Shown one piece after another: positions 45,285-54,203 of a DNA stretch of 64,000 bases; position 1 is the stretch's first letter; every line of letters starts with the position of its first letter. The notes under the pieces are model-generated. The model was not told the DNA's origin and ran no database searches. It was given only the letters and a program-made list of their open reading frames with translations. Origin of the DNA: JBELHR01 sp049606855 (GTDB lineage: Bacteria > Bacteroidota > Bacteroidia > Flavobacteriales > Flavobacteriaceae); NCBI GenBank assembly GCA_049606855.1, contig JBMYVY010000006.1:56381-120380 (forward strand), read 5' to 3'. The position numbers and the translations under genes were made by a program.

Positions 45285-46316
45285 ATGATGACAATGAGAA
45301 TTATTGCTGCCTTTGTTTTTTTCTGTGTAATTCACCCTTTTCAAGGTGTGGCACAACGGAATATGAAAGAACTTTTAGATATCGAAATTATGCCTGTAGA
45401 CCGACTCATACGCCCTGATTATTTAAAAAAAGGAGATCTTGTTGCCATCGTTGCCCCTTCAGGAATTGTACATCAAGCAGAAACCGTTTATAAAGCAAAA
45501 GATTTATTGGAATCTTGGGGTCTTCAAGTAGTTATCGCTCCACATGTATTTGATGATGGAGCGCATTTCGCAGGAACGGACCTCGACCGATTAACCGACT
45601 TGCAAGAGGCCATGGACAACGAGGAAGTACGGGCGATTTGGACTGCTCGTGGGGGTTATGGAGCAGCGCGAATTGTAGACTCTTTGAATTTTGAAAAAAT
45701 CAAATCCTCTCCTAAATGGTTGATTGGATATTCCGATATCACCGTTTTACATTCTGCGTTTCACAATGCCGGAATGGAGAGTATGCACGCGATGATGGCC
45801 GTTAATTTAAAAGCTGATGTCGATAGTATTCCCCTTACGATTCAAACCTTTAAATCCACCTTATTTGGTAAGCGTCCTAAATATGAAGTTGCCCCAAATC
45901 CGGACAATAGATTGGGTGAGGCTAAGGGAAAGCTAGTAGGAGGAAACTTGACCTTGTTGCAAACGAGTTTGAAAACACCAACGGATTTAGATACCGAGGG
46001 CAAAATCATATTTATCGAGGAAATTGGAGAGTATAAATACCACCTAGACCGTATGCTGAGGCAAATGGAACGCAGCGGATACTTCAAGGGTTGTGCGGGA
46101 CTGATCGTAGGGGACATTTCAAACATCAGAAGTAACTCCACTCCATTTCAGATGAGCACCGAGGCCTTGATTCTCGACATCCTTAAGGACTACGACTTCC
46201 CTATTTTATTTGATTTCCCAGCCGGTCATGAAAAAACTAATGTGGCCCTAATTCTTGGGAGAGAGGTTCAATTACAGGTTAAAAAATCTGGTGGAAAGGT
46301 CAAATTCAAATTGTAA
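45285..46316 (+). CDS. LD-carboxypeptidase (S66), likely exported
   Basis: A serine peptidase that removes the terminal D-Ala of the murein tetrapeptide in peptidoglycan recycling. The triad is visible: Ser150 in GYSDIT, Glu245 in FIEEIGEY and His315 in PAGHEKTN. Starts at 45285, 45288 or 45294 are all possible; each gives a signal-peptide-like stretch (RIIAAFVFFCVIHPFQGVAQ), unlike the cytoplasmic LdcA of E. coli. That suggests action in the periplasm. The TTG at 45240 is not needed. Its 3' end overlaps yraN. Confidence 0.87.
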   Translation: MMTMRIIAAFVFFCVIHPFQGVAQRNMKELLDIEIMPVDRLIRPDYLKKGDLVAIVAPSGIVHQAETVYKAKDLLESWGLQVVIAPHVFDDGAHFAGTDLDRLTDLQEAMDNEEVRAIWTARGGYGAARIVDSLNFEKIKSSPKWLIGYSDITVLHSAFHNAGMESMHAMMAVNLKADVDSIPLTIQTFKSTLFGKRPKYEVAPNPDNRLGEAKGKLVGGNLTLLQTSLKTPTDLDTEGKIIFIEEIGEYKYHLDRMLRQMERSGYFKGCAGLIVGDISNIRSNSTPFQMSTEALILDILKDYDFPILFDFPAGHEKTNVALILGREVQLQVKKSGGKVKFKL

Positions 46317-46650
46317 TCTCGGTAAAATCGGGGAATCAAAAGCCGCTCAATATTTAGTAGATTCAGGCTTCCAAATTTTGGTGAGAAACTACCGATGGAA
46401 ATCCTATGAAGTTGATATAATTGCCCAAGACAAAGATTTACTCTTGGCTGTAGAGGTCAAAACCACCGCTGGAATAAAACATTTAAAAAACCCCTTTTCT
46501 CTTAGTCAGTTAAAGAGAGTCTCTGCAGCTTTCAATCAATTTGCCGATCAACAAGGTGCCCTTAAAGAGATGCGTATTGATGGAATCATTTATTATAAGA
46601 AACGTGAAGCGTTGGTACACCTCAAAGAGATTTTTATCCCGGGAGTATGA
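46291..46650 (+). CDS. yraN: YraN/UPF0102 family nuclease-like protein (no ATG start)
   Basis: A 119-residue protein (from GTG 46291) of the PD-(D/E)xK nuclease fold, function unproven, possibly in replication-linked DNA processing. Motifs YEVDIIAQDKDLLLAVEVKT hold the Glu-Asp...Glu-x-Lys active-site pattern. No ATG exists before the conserved NLGKIGE; the candidates are GTG 46291 and TTG 46255. GTG gives an 11-residue lead and is preferred. It overlaps the preceding gene by 26 bases in another frame, so translation is probably coupled. The end at GIIYYKKREALVHLKEIF is typical. Confidence 0.82.
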   Translation: MERSNSNCNLGKIGESKAAQYLVDSGFQILVRNYRWKSYEVDIIAQDKDLLLAVEVKTTAGIKHLKNPFSLSQLKRVSAAFNQFADQQGALKEMRIDGIIYYKKREALVHLKEIFIPGV

Positions 46651-46690
46651 AAAAAACCACCTGCTCAACACGACATGAACAGGTGGTTTA
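46651..46690. terminator. Weak bidirectional terminator after yraN
   Basis: Stem AACCACCTG / CAGGTGGTT (46655-46663 and 46680-46688) with a 16-base loop. The A tract on the left favours termination of the minus-strand unit ending at 46755; on the plus strand only TTTATT follows. Confidence 0.6.
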
Positions 46691-46754
46691 TTAGGTAGAA
46701 GGGTTATGTTATTTCAAATATATAAACATTTGATTTACAACACAATACCCATTT

Positions 46755-48071
46755 CTAGTTATTTATTATTTCCAACAATTCGGTGAGATCTCCCGGTTTC
46801 GCAGCAATTTGGCCGTTCGGATTTATGATAAAGTATGTAGGGGTTCCAATGATGTTATAAGAACGCGCAATTGGGTTTTCCCATTTTTTAAGCCCTAAAA
46901 CATGAATCCAGTCAGGCATTTTGGCCGTTAACCGTTTCCACTCTACATCCTCTTCTTCCAAACCAACGGCAACAACTTGAAAGCGATTGTCTTCTTGAAG
47001 CTCTCTATAAAGTTCGGGAATTTCCGCTAGACAATGCCCGCAACTCGAAGACCAAAACACTAAAATAGTAGGGCCATTTGCATAAAGCTCTGAAAATCGT
47101 CCATCCTCCCAAGTGAAATCTGGAGCAATTGCTCCAATGGCAGTTGCCATACTCGCTTTTAAATCAGCGATAAATTCTTGATCCTGGAATTCATAAGGCA
47201 GTCTTAGATAATAAGTTTCTATTACCCAATCGGTCATCTCTGTATTCTCTTGAGATTCAAATTGAGAAAGTATGAGCTCCAAAGTAGTCGCTCTAAAGGT
47301 CTCTGAGGTGATCTTGCTCATACAGATATCAATGGCCTGTTTGTAGAGCTGGCTTTGAACAGTGAGATCTTGAGAGTAATTCAAATAAAAGATGAAATCA
47401 CTTATCTTGGTATAGAGGTAATCGGTTGAGAGTACCGTTTGGTTATTGAAATCCAAATGATCAAAATAGTGATCGCGAACAAAATCCAAATACGCTATTG
47501 GACTATCTACAGGCTCATCCGGATTGTCTCTAAGGTTGGCCTCGATAATAGGAGCAATGTATTTGCCCTTAGCTTTATTTAGAGCAGCTTGCTGAATTTT
47601 CTTGAGTTCTTTATTTTCCTTAAGGTATTGTTCTTTTAGTGCTGCCGAGGGTTCTTTTAAATAGGCTACTTGAGTTTGGTCCAATTGGTTTTGGGCCATA
47701 GCACTTTGAAGCTTATAGGTATAGTAGATGGAATTATCCTCAGAGTTATCAAATTTTACGGTAAAGGAGGGGTTGCTTGGATCAAGAGTAAAACTCACAT
47801 CTGAGCCGGTATAAAAAACATCGATATACACGCCTTTTTGCAAGTCAAAAACTACGCGATACATTCCTTGTTTGGTCGCTTCGAAATCAAAAGCGCCATT
47901 TATCAATGAAGTGTTGCCTACAAAATTTTGCTCCAATCCATCCATGCGATACAACAAGGCATAAGAATAACCGTCAAATGGCTTGATGGATCCTCTTATA
48001 TGATTCTGGGCTGAAGTAGTTAAGACCGTTAGGAGTAAAAATAAACTCGTCAAAAGGGATTTTCTAATCAT
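46755..48071 (-). CDS. TlpA-like thiol-disulfide protein with N-terminal extracytoplasmic domain
   Basis: An exported thioredoxin-fold reductase. Signal peptide MIRKSLLTSLFLLLTVLTTSAQ, an N-terminal beta-rich DUF4369-like domain (about 24-115), a long helical middle (120-310), and a C-terminal thioredoxin domain with active-site Cys344-Gly-His-Cys347 (SSSCGHCLAE) and cis-Pro in GTPTYFI. The 438 residues match the large periplasmic Bacteroidota type. Its start overlaps the stop of the small gene upstream by 8 bases (ATGATTAG). Target proteins unknown. Confidence 0.86.
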   Translation of the reverse strand: MIRKSLLTSLFLLLTVLTTSAQNHIRGSIKPFDGYSYALLYRMDGLEQNFVGNTSLINGAFDFEATKQGMYRVVFDLQKGVYIDVFYTGSDVSFTLDPSNPSFTVKFDNSEDNSIYYTYKLQSAMAQNQLDQTQVAYLKEPSAALKEQYLKENKELKKIQQAALNKAKGKYIAPIIEANLRDNPDEPVDSPIAYLDFVRDHYFDHLDFNNQTVLSTDYLYTKISDFIFYLNYSQDLTVQSQLYKQAIDICMSKITSETFRATTLELILSQFESQENTEMTDWVIETYYLRLPYEFQDQEFIADLKASMATAIGAIAPDFTWEDGRFSELYANGPTILVFWSSSCGHCLAEIPELYRELQEDNRFQVVAVGLEEEDVEWKRLTAKMPDWIHVLGLKKWENPIARSYNIIGTPTYFIINPNGQIAAKPGDLTELLEIINN

Positions 48072-48417
48072 CGAATGAGTCTTTAAAATATTTTACAATT
48101 GCTTCTTTCATTAAAAGGGTTTGTTCTCCGGCCTTAAGTGGAGGTAAATCCTCCTCAATTTTATAATGAGGCCAGCCGTCCTCATCAAAAAAGTCAAATG
48201 AATAATATCCATACGGTTCGAGCAACTTACAAATTGCAATGTGCATAAGATTTATCTTTTCGTCTTTTTTAAAACGACGCTTCCCTTGTCCTAATTCTTG
48301 TATTCCTATAAGATATATGATACCGTCGAGATCCAGGCGTTCTCCTTCGGCAAATTTGTTGGAAACAAAACTTACAATTTGCTCCCAATCTTCCTTTAAT
48401 TGTTCTTGTGAAACCAT
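48064..48417 (-). CDS. Conserved hypothetical protein (117 aa)
   Basis: An acidic, soluble protein that I do not recognise by function. It has a helical N-terminus (KEDWEQIVSFVSNKF), a central segment LDGIIYLIGIQELG, basic KRRFKKDEKINLMH, and a YGYYSFDFFDEDGWPHY block. No signal peptide, cysteine motif or membrane span is seen. The 8-base overlap with the TlpA-like gene points to co-translation. Homologues appear to be conserved in flavobacteria, but no role can be stated. Confidence 0.7.
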   Translation of the reverse strand: MVSQEQLKEDWEQIVSFVSNKFAEGERLDLDGIIYLIGIQELGQGKRRFKKDEKINLMHIAICKLLEPYGYYSFDFFDEDGWPHYKIEEDLPPLKAGEQTLLMKEAIVKYFKDSFDD

Positions 48418-48458
48418 GTGGTAAATTTAGTTATATTTATGCCAGCAATCCAAACTCT

Positions 48459-48956
48459 ATGAATACTTTAGATATCATATTTTCCGCCCTTTTAGCCTAT
48501 GGATTAATCAAGGGCCTAATCAAAGGGTTTTTTGTTGAAATCGCCTCTCTATTGGCATTGATTGTTGGAACTTATGGAGCTATTCATTTTTCTTTTTATG
48601 CAGGTGAACTCATTGAGACTTATGTAGACTGGGATCAAAAATATTTGAATCTAACCGCCTTTGCAATTACCTTTATCGCTATTGTCATCGGAATTTCCAT
48701 GTTGGGGAAATTATTGACTAAGGTTGCAAGTATTGCTATGCTGGGTTGGGCAAATAAATTGCTCGGTGGAGTATTTGGCTTTTTGAAATTTGCTTTGGTG
48801 CTCGGAGTTGTGGTTTACTTTTTTGATATTTTGAACAGCAGTATTGAAATGGTCGACAAAGAGACCTTATCTGATTCAATCATTTACAGCTTACTTACTA
48901 CTTGGATGCCTGAGCTCTATCCTTTTGTTGTTGAGCAGGAGCTTCCAATTGTTTAA
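48459..48956 (+). CDS. cvpA: CvpA family membrane protein
   Basis: A 165-residue inner-membrane protein with about four hydrophobic helices (residues 4-24, 27-48, 66-86, 100-130). The NTLDIIFSALLAYGLIKGLIKGFF opening and the GxxNKLLGGVFGFLKF segment are family hallmarks. CvpA is tied to colicin V production and envelope homeostasis; its exact function is open. Start ATG 48459 is chosen since upstream codons are AT-rich leader; TATATTTA at 48432-48439 is a near -7 box. The last 59 bases overlap the convergent TIGR01777 gene. Confidence 0.85.
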   Translation: MNTLDIIFSALLAYGLIKGLIKGFFVEIASLLALIVGTYGAIHFSFYAGELIETYVDWDQKYLNLTAFAITFIAIVIGISMLGKLLTKVASIAMLGWANKLLGGVFGFLKFALVLGVVVYFFDILNSSIEMVDKETLSDSIIYSLLTTWMPELYPFVVEQELPIV

Positions 48957-49860
48957 CACTGGATTCTAAATCCGGGTATAAAAATTCAAAACCTGCCTCT
49001 AGAGTACGCTTGGGTTCTACTGACTGGCCAAAGAGTAATAAACAGGCTTTTTCACCGAAGATCAAACGAATAAACACGCTGCTAATTTGCGGAATTACAG
49101 GGTATCGATTTAAGTATTTATTGAGTAAGAAATTAAACTTCTTGTTGGATAAATCTTCAGGACATACCGCATTAAATATTCCCGGTTTTCCCTCAGTAAA
49201 TTCAAACAAGCGAACCAAATCATCAATGTGAATAAAAGGAATGTGTGAAATCCCATCTCCGAGTAATGCCCCCGCATACCATTTAATTGAAGGCCGAATT
49301 TTTGCGTAATATCCGCCATTTCTTGAGAGCACGATCCCTAATCTGAGGATGGTTAAGCAGTCGGTATGTTGTTCGATGTTCTTGGCGGTACGCTCAAACA
49401 ATCGGATAATTTTCGCAGGGAAAAAGTCCAAATCTGAGGCCATTAAACGCGAGTCCTCATTAAAACGCTTGGGGTTATCGTCGTGGTATCCATAATAGCC
49501 CACCGCGGAAGCCAAAGTCAATTGCGGGATGACAAAACCTGTTTCTTCACAAGCCTTTATCAGCATTTTAAGGAGATTGGCTCTCGAGTTTAGAAGCTCT
49601 TTTCTCACTTCTTCATTTTTCCAAGATCGGTCAAATATTGGCTCACCTGCAGTGTGAATCACTACATCTACTCCTTGGAGTATGGAATAATCAAATACGA
49701 GTTTCTCGGCATCATAGCTAAAAAAAGACAATCCTTTGGAATCTTGATGAGTACTCGATCGGCTAAGCACCTTTACCTGATTTCCATTTTTTAAATATTC
49801 ACGAGTCAGTGCACGTCCAACAAGACCTGTACCTCCCAAAATTAAATAAGTTTTTGACAC
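48898..49860 (-). CDS. TIGR01777 family NAD-binding epimerase-like protein
   Basis: A 320-residue extended short-chain dehydrogenase-like protein. The Rossmann motif GGTGLVG lies at residues 9-15; a catalytic-like YYGYH (YxxxK-type region replaced) occurs near 168, and a C-terminal DUF1731-like tail follows. The start codon is GTG (49858-49860) and shares one base with the batE stop (TAGTG). It may therefore be translated from the bat operon mRNA. Function unknown; linked in other bacteria to SulA-like naming only. The last about 20 codons overlap cvpA. Confidence 0.82.
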   Translation of the reverse strand: MSKTYLILGGTGLVGRALTREYLKNGNQVKVLSRSSTHQDSKGLSFFSYDAEKLVFDYSILQGVDVVIHTAGEPIFDRSWKNEEVRKELLNSRANLLKMLIKACEETGFVIPQLTLASAVGYYGYHDDNPKRFNEDSRLMASDLDFFPAKIIRLFERTAKNIEQHTDCLTILRLGIVLSRNGGYYAKIRPSIKWYAGALLGDGISHIPFIHIDDLVRLFEFTEGKPGIFNAVCPEDLSNKKFNFLLNKYLNRYPVIPQISSVFIRLIFGEKACLLLFGQSVEPKRTLEAGFEFLYPDLESSVKQLEAPAQQQKDRAQASK

Positions 49861-50630
49861 TATAATTCCTTTATGCTAGCGGCAGGAATCCATCCAGTGG
49901 ACCCATCGGCTATACTAATTTTCTTCCAGCGATCCACCTCATCCAACACGAGCACTTTGGTTCCTTCGTGAAGGTTAAAATCGACCTGGGCGTTTTTAGT
50001 AGGTGCGTTAGTGACTTCGACTTGGTCAGCAAAAACGATAGCCGCACGATCTTTTTGCTGATCATCATACTCCTTAAAACTGATCAATACTGCCCCGAGA
50101 AGCAATACCGCTGAGAGTATACTAGAAACAAAATACAACCTTCTCTTTGAAGGTCTAATTGCGAAGTGAAACAATAAAAAGGAAAATCCAAAAAACAAGC
50201 TCAAACCAACACTTGTCCAGGCCCATTGATCTGGACTCATGACTTTTAAATACTGTTGGTCCAATTTCTGAAAGGCCGTTTGTGGGAGTTCATTAATATC
50301 ATCTATTTTTCCTCGATTGGCCAGGACTAAATTACTTTTGGCCGCTTGGTTATTCGGATCGAGTAAGAGCGCTTTTTCAAAGTAATAAATACTGGGTGCC
50401 AATTGATTCTGACGATAAAAACTATTTCCAATATTGAAATATAATTCAGAGGAAACCCATCCTGAATCTTCTATAGTTTGATAACTTTTCAAGGCACTGT
50501 CAAAAGCTCCATTTCGATAATTCTCATTTGCTTTAACAAACAAGTCCTCAGCCTGAGCCACAGAAAGTTCTTGTCCAAAACTCATCATGGAACTCAAAAA
50601 AATCATTAAAGTGAAAACGCTTGATTTCAT
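49860..50630 (-). CDS. batE: BatE: TPR and SH3-domain membrane protein
   Basis: Last gene of the Bat aerotolerance operon. Signal peptide or anchor MKSSVFTLMIFLSSMMSFGQ, tetratricopeptide repeats (about residues 25-105), two transmembrane helices (135-160, 165-190), then a bacterial SH3 domain (about 195-256). TPR proteins of this operon are thought to scaffold a membrane complex that responds to oxidative or envelope stress. Its ATG lies one base beyond the batD stop, and the stop shares one base with the following GTG. Exact function unproven. Confidence 0.87.
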   Translation of the reverse strand: MKSSVFTLMIFLSSMMSFGQELSVAQAEDLFVKANENYRNGAFDSALKSYQTIEDSGWVSSELYFNIGNSFYRQNQLAPSIYYFEKALLLDPNNQAAKSNLVLANRGKIDDINELPQTAFQKLDQQYLKVMSPDQWAWTSVGLSLFFGFSFLLFHFAIRPSKRRLYFVSSILSAVLLLGAVLISFKEYDDQQKDRAAIVFADQVEVTNAPTKNAQVDFNLHEGTKVLVLDEVDRWKKISIADGSTGWIPAASIKEL

Positions 50631-50631
50631 C

Positions 50632-52386
50632 TTATAATTGTTTGTCGATTTGACTTATGGCCTCTTTGGCCTTTTCGTATTCCTCTTGCATCATTGAGTC
50701 GGTAATTGGCGTATACCTTGCAAATTCGCAATCGTCAAAAACTTGAATAAACGCATCAATTTCTTGCTGACCCACCCCTTTTTCTGAGAGCAACTTTTTA
50801 ATGTTTTCTTTCTCTATATCAGCAGTTTCTACTGCTAAGATAGCTTTTAAATAGTTATGTAAAGCGCGTTCTAGCGCAATATAAAATTCGTTTTTATTCC
50901 TTATTTGCTTCTTAGCTTCTGATAAGTATTTCTTTGCCAAACGGTCTGCACGTCTTCTTTTATTCCCTGCGACATCCGCTCTTCTAGCCTCACGAGCCTT
51001 TCCAATAAAGATTCCCAATGGAATGGCTAACATCGGCAACAACAGCAGTAAATAAAATTTGTTGGAACCAAAAAAGGACTCTTGTTCTCGAGGCTGCAAC
51101 AGAGTTTCTGTTTCAATATACTTTAAGGATTCCACAGCAACGACCTCTTGCTTATCTACTCCTGTTGCAATAGGTGCAACTGAAGTACCGCCGCTGACCT
51201 TGAGTAAAACATCCTCGCTCTCTAAACTGACATAGGCTTTTTTCTTCGGATCGAAATAAGAAAAATCTACTCCTGAGATTCTGTAGGTTCCTGATTTTTG
51301 AGGAACAATCGTATAGGCATCATATACTTTTCCTGAGAGCCCACTAGTTCCCTTTTTCACTTTTTCGAAGTGTTCCGGGGCATATACTTCCAATTCGCTT
51401 GGAGCAACAATTTCTGGAGTTTCAAACAGCTTCAGGTTTCCTTTTCCACTGACCCCTACTTCAATCTGAACAGATTCATTGGATTTCAATGCTGTTTTAT
51501 TTGGGGACATAAAGAGTTTAAAACTCCCAACGGCACCTTTAAAGTTCTCCGGTTTACCCAATTCTGGTAAGGCCTGAACATTAATTACTTTTTTACCTGA
51601 ATTAAAGGAACGATTGATGTTTTTCATCAGTCGATTCCCAAAAAAGTCGGCTTGATCTGTGGGAATCTGTAGGGCGATATCCACCGCCATATTATCCACT
51701 ACAAGGGTTCCACTGCGCTGTGGGATCAAAACCGATTTCCTCAAGGTTACATAGCGATAGGGTTCTCCATTGTAATCGGCAGTTTTAACCTCAGCGTTTT
51801 TGATGTCAATCTCTTCGTGCCAGAACCCATCGTAGTTTGGAATATTGGTGGGATTAAAATCTCTTAAACCAATATTTTGAGAAAAATACAAGCGGTATTC
51901 TACATAAATTCCCTCTCCTACAAAAGGTTTCTTTTTAGACACGCGCGTGACTAAATGCACATTTTCCTTGGCGATATAATAAGGGTCATTGGGATTCTTA
52001 GGCAGGTCCTCTTCATCCACCACTTGAATTTTTAGTGGCTCTGATTTAAAGGTCTCCCCTTTGTATTCTATGCTCGCAGGGGCAATAGTCAAGTCCCCAA
52101 ATTTACTCGGGCTCAAGGTATAGATATAACTCTGTTTATAGCTGCTCTTTCCGTTGACCCATGATTGCTTAATGGAAGTCATCGGGCCAGAGATTACCCT
52201 AAAATTCTCAAAATCTGGAGCTTTAAAATGATCTGCTCCTTGCTTATTTATGGTAAACTCCACTCTAAAACGGCCGTTCTTAGCCACCTTAGTTTTTGAG
52301 GCTGTAGCACTGAGTGCTGCCTCTTGAGCTTGAATAGACCAAGCTGCGGCAAAACAAAACAGAAATGTAAACCACAATTTTTTCAT
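50632..52386 (-). CDS. batD: BatD: oxygen-tolerance membrane protein
   Basis: A 584-residue exported protein of the BatD family (PF13584-type). Signal peptide MKKLWFTFLFCFAAAWSIQAQ, several Ig-like beta domains in the periplasm (25-400), a transmembrane helix near 445-465, and a C-terminal helical cytoplasmic tail. The start is ATG 52386, which overlaps the batC stop by one base (TAATG); the upstream TTG at 52392 is not needed. It probably binds the BatA/BatB VWA proteins. Partner and substrate remain undefined. Confidence 0.88.
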   Translation of the reverse strand: MKKLWFTFLFCFAAAWSIQAQEAALSATASKTKVAKNGRFRVEFTINKQGADHFKAPDFENFRVISGPMTSIKQSWVNGKSSYKQSYIYTLSPSKFGDLTIAPASIEYKGETFKSEPLKIQVVDEEDLPKNPNDPYYIAKENVHLVTRVSKKKPFVGEGIYVEYRLYFSQNIGLRDFNPTNIPNYDGFWHEEIDIKNAEVKTADYNGEPYRYVTLRKSVLIPQRSGTLVVDNMAVDIALQIPTDQADFFGNRLMKNINRSFNSGKKVINVQALPELGKPENFKGAVGSFKLFMSPNKTALKSNESVQIEVGVSGKGNLKLFETPEIVAPSELEVYAPEHFEKVKKGTSGLSGKVYDAYTIVPQKSGTYRISGVDFSYFDPKKKAYVSLESEDVLLKVSGGTSVAPIATGVDKQEVVAVESLKYIETETLLQPREQESFFGSNKFYLLLLLPMLAIPLGIFIGKAREARRADVAGNKRRRADRLAKKYLSEAKKQIRNKNEFYIALERALHNYLKAILAVETADIEKENIKKLLSEKGVGQQEIDAFIQVFDDCEFARYTPITDSMMQEEYEKAKEAISQIDKQL

Positions 52387-53159
52387 TACCAATCTTTGTC
52401 TTTATCTTTTTTACGCCCTTTTGCTTTCTGGGCATTCATTTTTTCTTGAGTTTTCTTCTCTTCATTATTCAAACTCTCCAACATTTGTTTCATCTGCTCT
52501 GGAGTCATTTGAGGAGGCGGCTTTTTTTGTTGATCCTTTTGATCCTTTTTTTGATCACCCTGATCAGGTTTCTTTTCTTGGTCGGATTTGTCGTCTTTTT
52601 GGTCCTTGCCCTTATCGTCCTGCTGATCCTTGTTTTGCTGTTGATCTTGATTGTCTTGTTGATCCTTATTTTTGTCGTTTTGATTGTCCTGTTGCTGTTG
52701 GTCTTGCTCCTTTTTCTTTTGCTGGGCGACCGCTAAATTATAACGGGTTTCTTCATCACCAGGATCCAATCTCAAAGCGGATTTATACGCTTCGATTGCT
52801 TCATCGTATTTTTTGGCTTGCATTTGGGTATTCCCAATATTGTGCATGCTCTGGGCCGCTCCTCCAGGAGTTACCGCTGTTTTTGCAGATAATTCATAGG
52901 CGCTCAATGCTTCCTCATAGTTCTTATCGGCGTAAAGGGCATTTCCCAAATTATAAGCTGCTTTTGCATAAGTTGGATTGGCTTCCAAAGCCTTTTTATA
53001 GGCTACAGAGGCATCCGTGTATTGCTCGGTGCTAAATAACTTGTTCCCATCCCTTACTAAGCTTCTTGCATCTCGGGCAGCTTGAATGCTGTCGGTTGCT
53101 TGCGCCCAACTTAGACCCGTAAATAAAAGGGCTGCTAATAATGACATTGCTCTGATCAT
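52386..53159 (-). CDS. batC: BatC: TPR protein with low-complexity Gln/Asp/Lys tail
   Basis: A 257-residue exported TPR protein. Signal peptide MIRAMSLLAALLFTGLSWAQ, then three TPRs (about 30-150: AAYNLGNALY, SMHNIGNTQM, TRYNLAVAQQ), then a strongly biased Q/D/K/N tract (about 150-225), and a final MTPEQMKQMLESL segment. The low-complexity tract may be a flexible linker or binding tail. Its start overlaps the batB stop by 4 bases (ATGA). The tract also produces a spurious leucine-rich frame on the other strand. Confidence 0.86.
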   Translation of the reverse strand: MIRAMSLLAALLFTGLSWAQATDSIQAARDARSLVRDGNKLFSTEQYTDASVAYKKALEANPTYAKAAYNLGNALYADKNYEEALSAYELSAKTAVTPGGAAQSMHNIGNTQMQAKKYDEAIEAYKSALRLDPGDEETRYNLAVAQQKKKEQDQQQQDNQNDKNKDQQDNQDQQQNKDQQDDKGKDQKDDKSDQEKKPDQGDQKKDQKDQQKKPPPQMTPEQMKQMLESLNNEEKKTQEKMNAQKAKGRKKDKDKDW

Positions 53160-54202
53160 AATTCGGCTCTTTTTTCTTTAAACAAATCCATTTTTTTCAC
53201 CCAAGCCGTCCTCTTTTCATAGATAAAGGCATCGAAAATTAAGAAGAATAATCCTATGGCCAAAAACCATTGAAACTGATCCTTATAATCTGAGAACTCC
53301 TTGGTTTCAAATTCTTTTTTCTCCGCGTTAGCAATCACTTCAGCAAATGCCTCTACAGTTTGTGAGGTATTATTTCCATCGTAGAAATCACCCTCACCTA
53401 TACCGGCCAATTCGCGCAGTACTTCATCATTTCGTTTGGTAATTACAACCTCTCCTTCTTTGTCTCTTTTGTACTCTACTTTGTTTCCGTATTCCACAAC
53501 AGGAATGGGCGCACCTTTTTCGGTCCCAACACCGATGGTATAAATTCTAACGCCGTCTTTAACCAGGTTTTCTGCAGCAGTCGTTACGTTAGATTCATGA
53601 TCTTCTCCATCGGAGAGAATCATCAAATATCGATTGGTTTGCTCATCGTTGTCGTAATAAGTCGAAGCCATTTTTAAGGCATCACTAATTGCTGTTCCTT
53701 GGGAGGACAACATGTTTGCACTGGCCCCTTCCAAAAACATTTTTGCAGCTGCGTGATCTGTTGTTATGGGCAATAACCCATGAGCAGTTCCCGCATAGAT
53801 GATAATTCCAACGCGGTCAGAACCGAGCTGATCAATGATTCTCGAGATCAACAACTTGGACTTCTCTAATCGACTTGGTGCAATGTCTCTAGCATCCATA
53901 GAACGCGAAACATCCAAAGCAAATACAACATCTACCCCGGCGCGCTTCATTGTTTTGAGCTTGGTCCCCATCTTAGGATTGGTCAATCCCAGAATCAAAA
54001 ACGCCATTCCCAATAGCAGAATGCTCAATTTAACGGTCAATTTAAAGGTCGAATAATCTGGAGCAATGCGCTGCAATAAATTCAAGTCGGCAAAACGGCC
54101 TTGCACTCTTTTTTTCCAGAACAACAGACCCAGAAAGATCCCAATCAACCCGAGCAGGCCAAATAGTAAGTAAAAATATATGGGTTCTTCTATTCTATAC
54201 AT
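53156..54202 (-). CDS. batB: BatB: von Willebrand factor A membrane protein
   Basis: A 348-residue inner-membrane VWA protein. Two N-terminal helices (about 8-30, 56-74), the MIDAS motif Asp97-x-Ser99-x-Ser101 (ALDVSRSMDARD), followed by the VWA fold and a C-terminal helix (about 310-328). The VWA metal site mediates protein contact within the Bat complex. It follows batA by 1 base and overlaps batC by 4 bases. In Bacteroides this operon gives aerotolerance. Confidence 0.9.
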   Translation of the reverse strand: MYRIEEPIYFYLLFGLLGLIGIFLGLLFWKKRVQGRFADLNLLQRIAPDYSTFKLTVKLSILLLGMAFLILGLTNPKMGTKLKTMKRAGVDVVFALDVSRSMDARDIAPSRLEKSKLLISRIIDQLGSDRVGIIIYAGTAHGLLPITTDHAAAKMFLEGASANMLSSQGTAISDALKMASTYYDNDEQTNRYLMILSDGEDHESNVTTAAENLVKDGVRIYTIGVGTEKGAPIPVVEYGNKVEYKRDKEGEVVITKRNDEVLRELAGIGEGDFYDGNNTSQTVEAFAEVIANAEKKEFETKEFSDYKDQFQWFLAIGLFFLIFDAFIYEKRTAWVKKMDLFKEKRAEL

Positions 54203-54203
54203 C

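Noticed and set aside
52446..52736. Leucine-rich plus-strand frame opposite batC
   Set aside because: It is the complement of the Gln/Asp/Lys low-complexity tract of batC; composition follows from that repeat and there is no start context.
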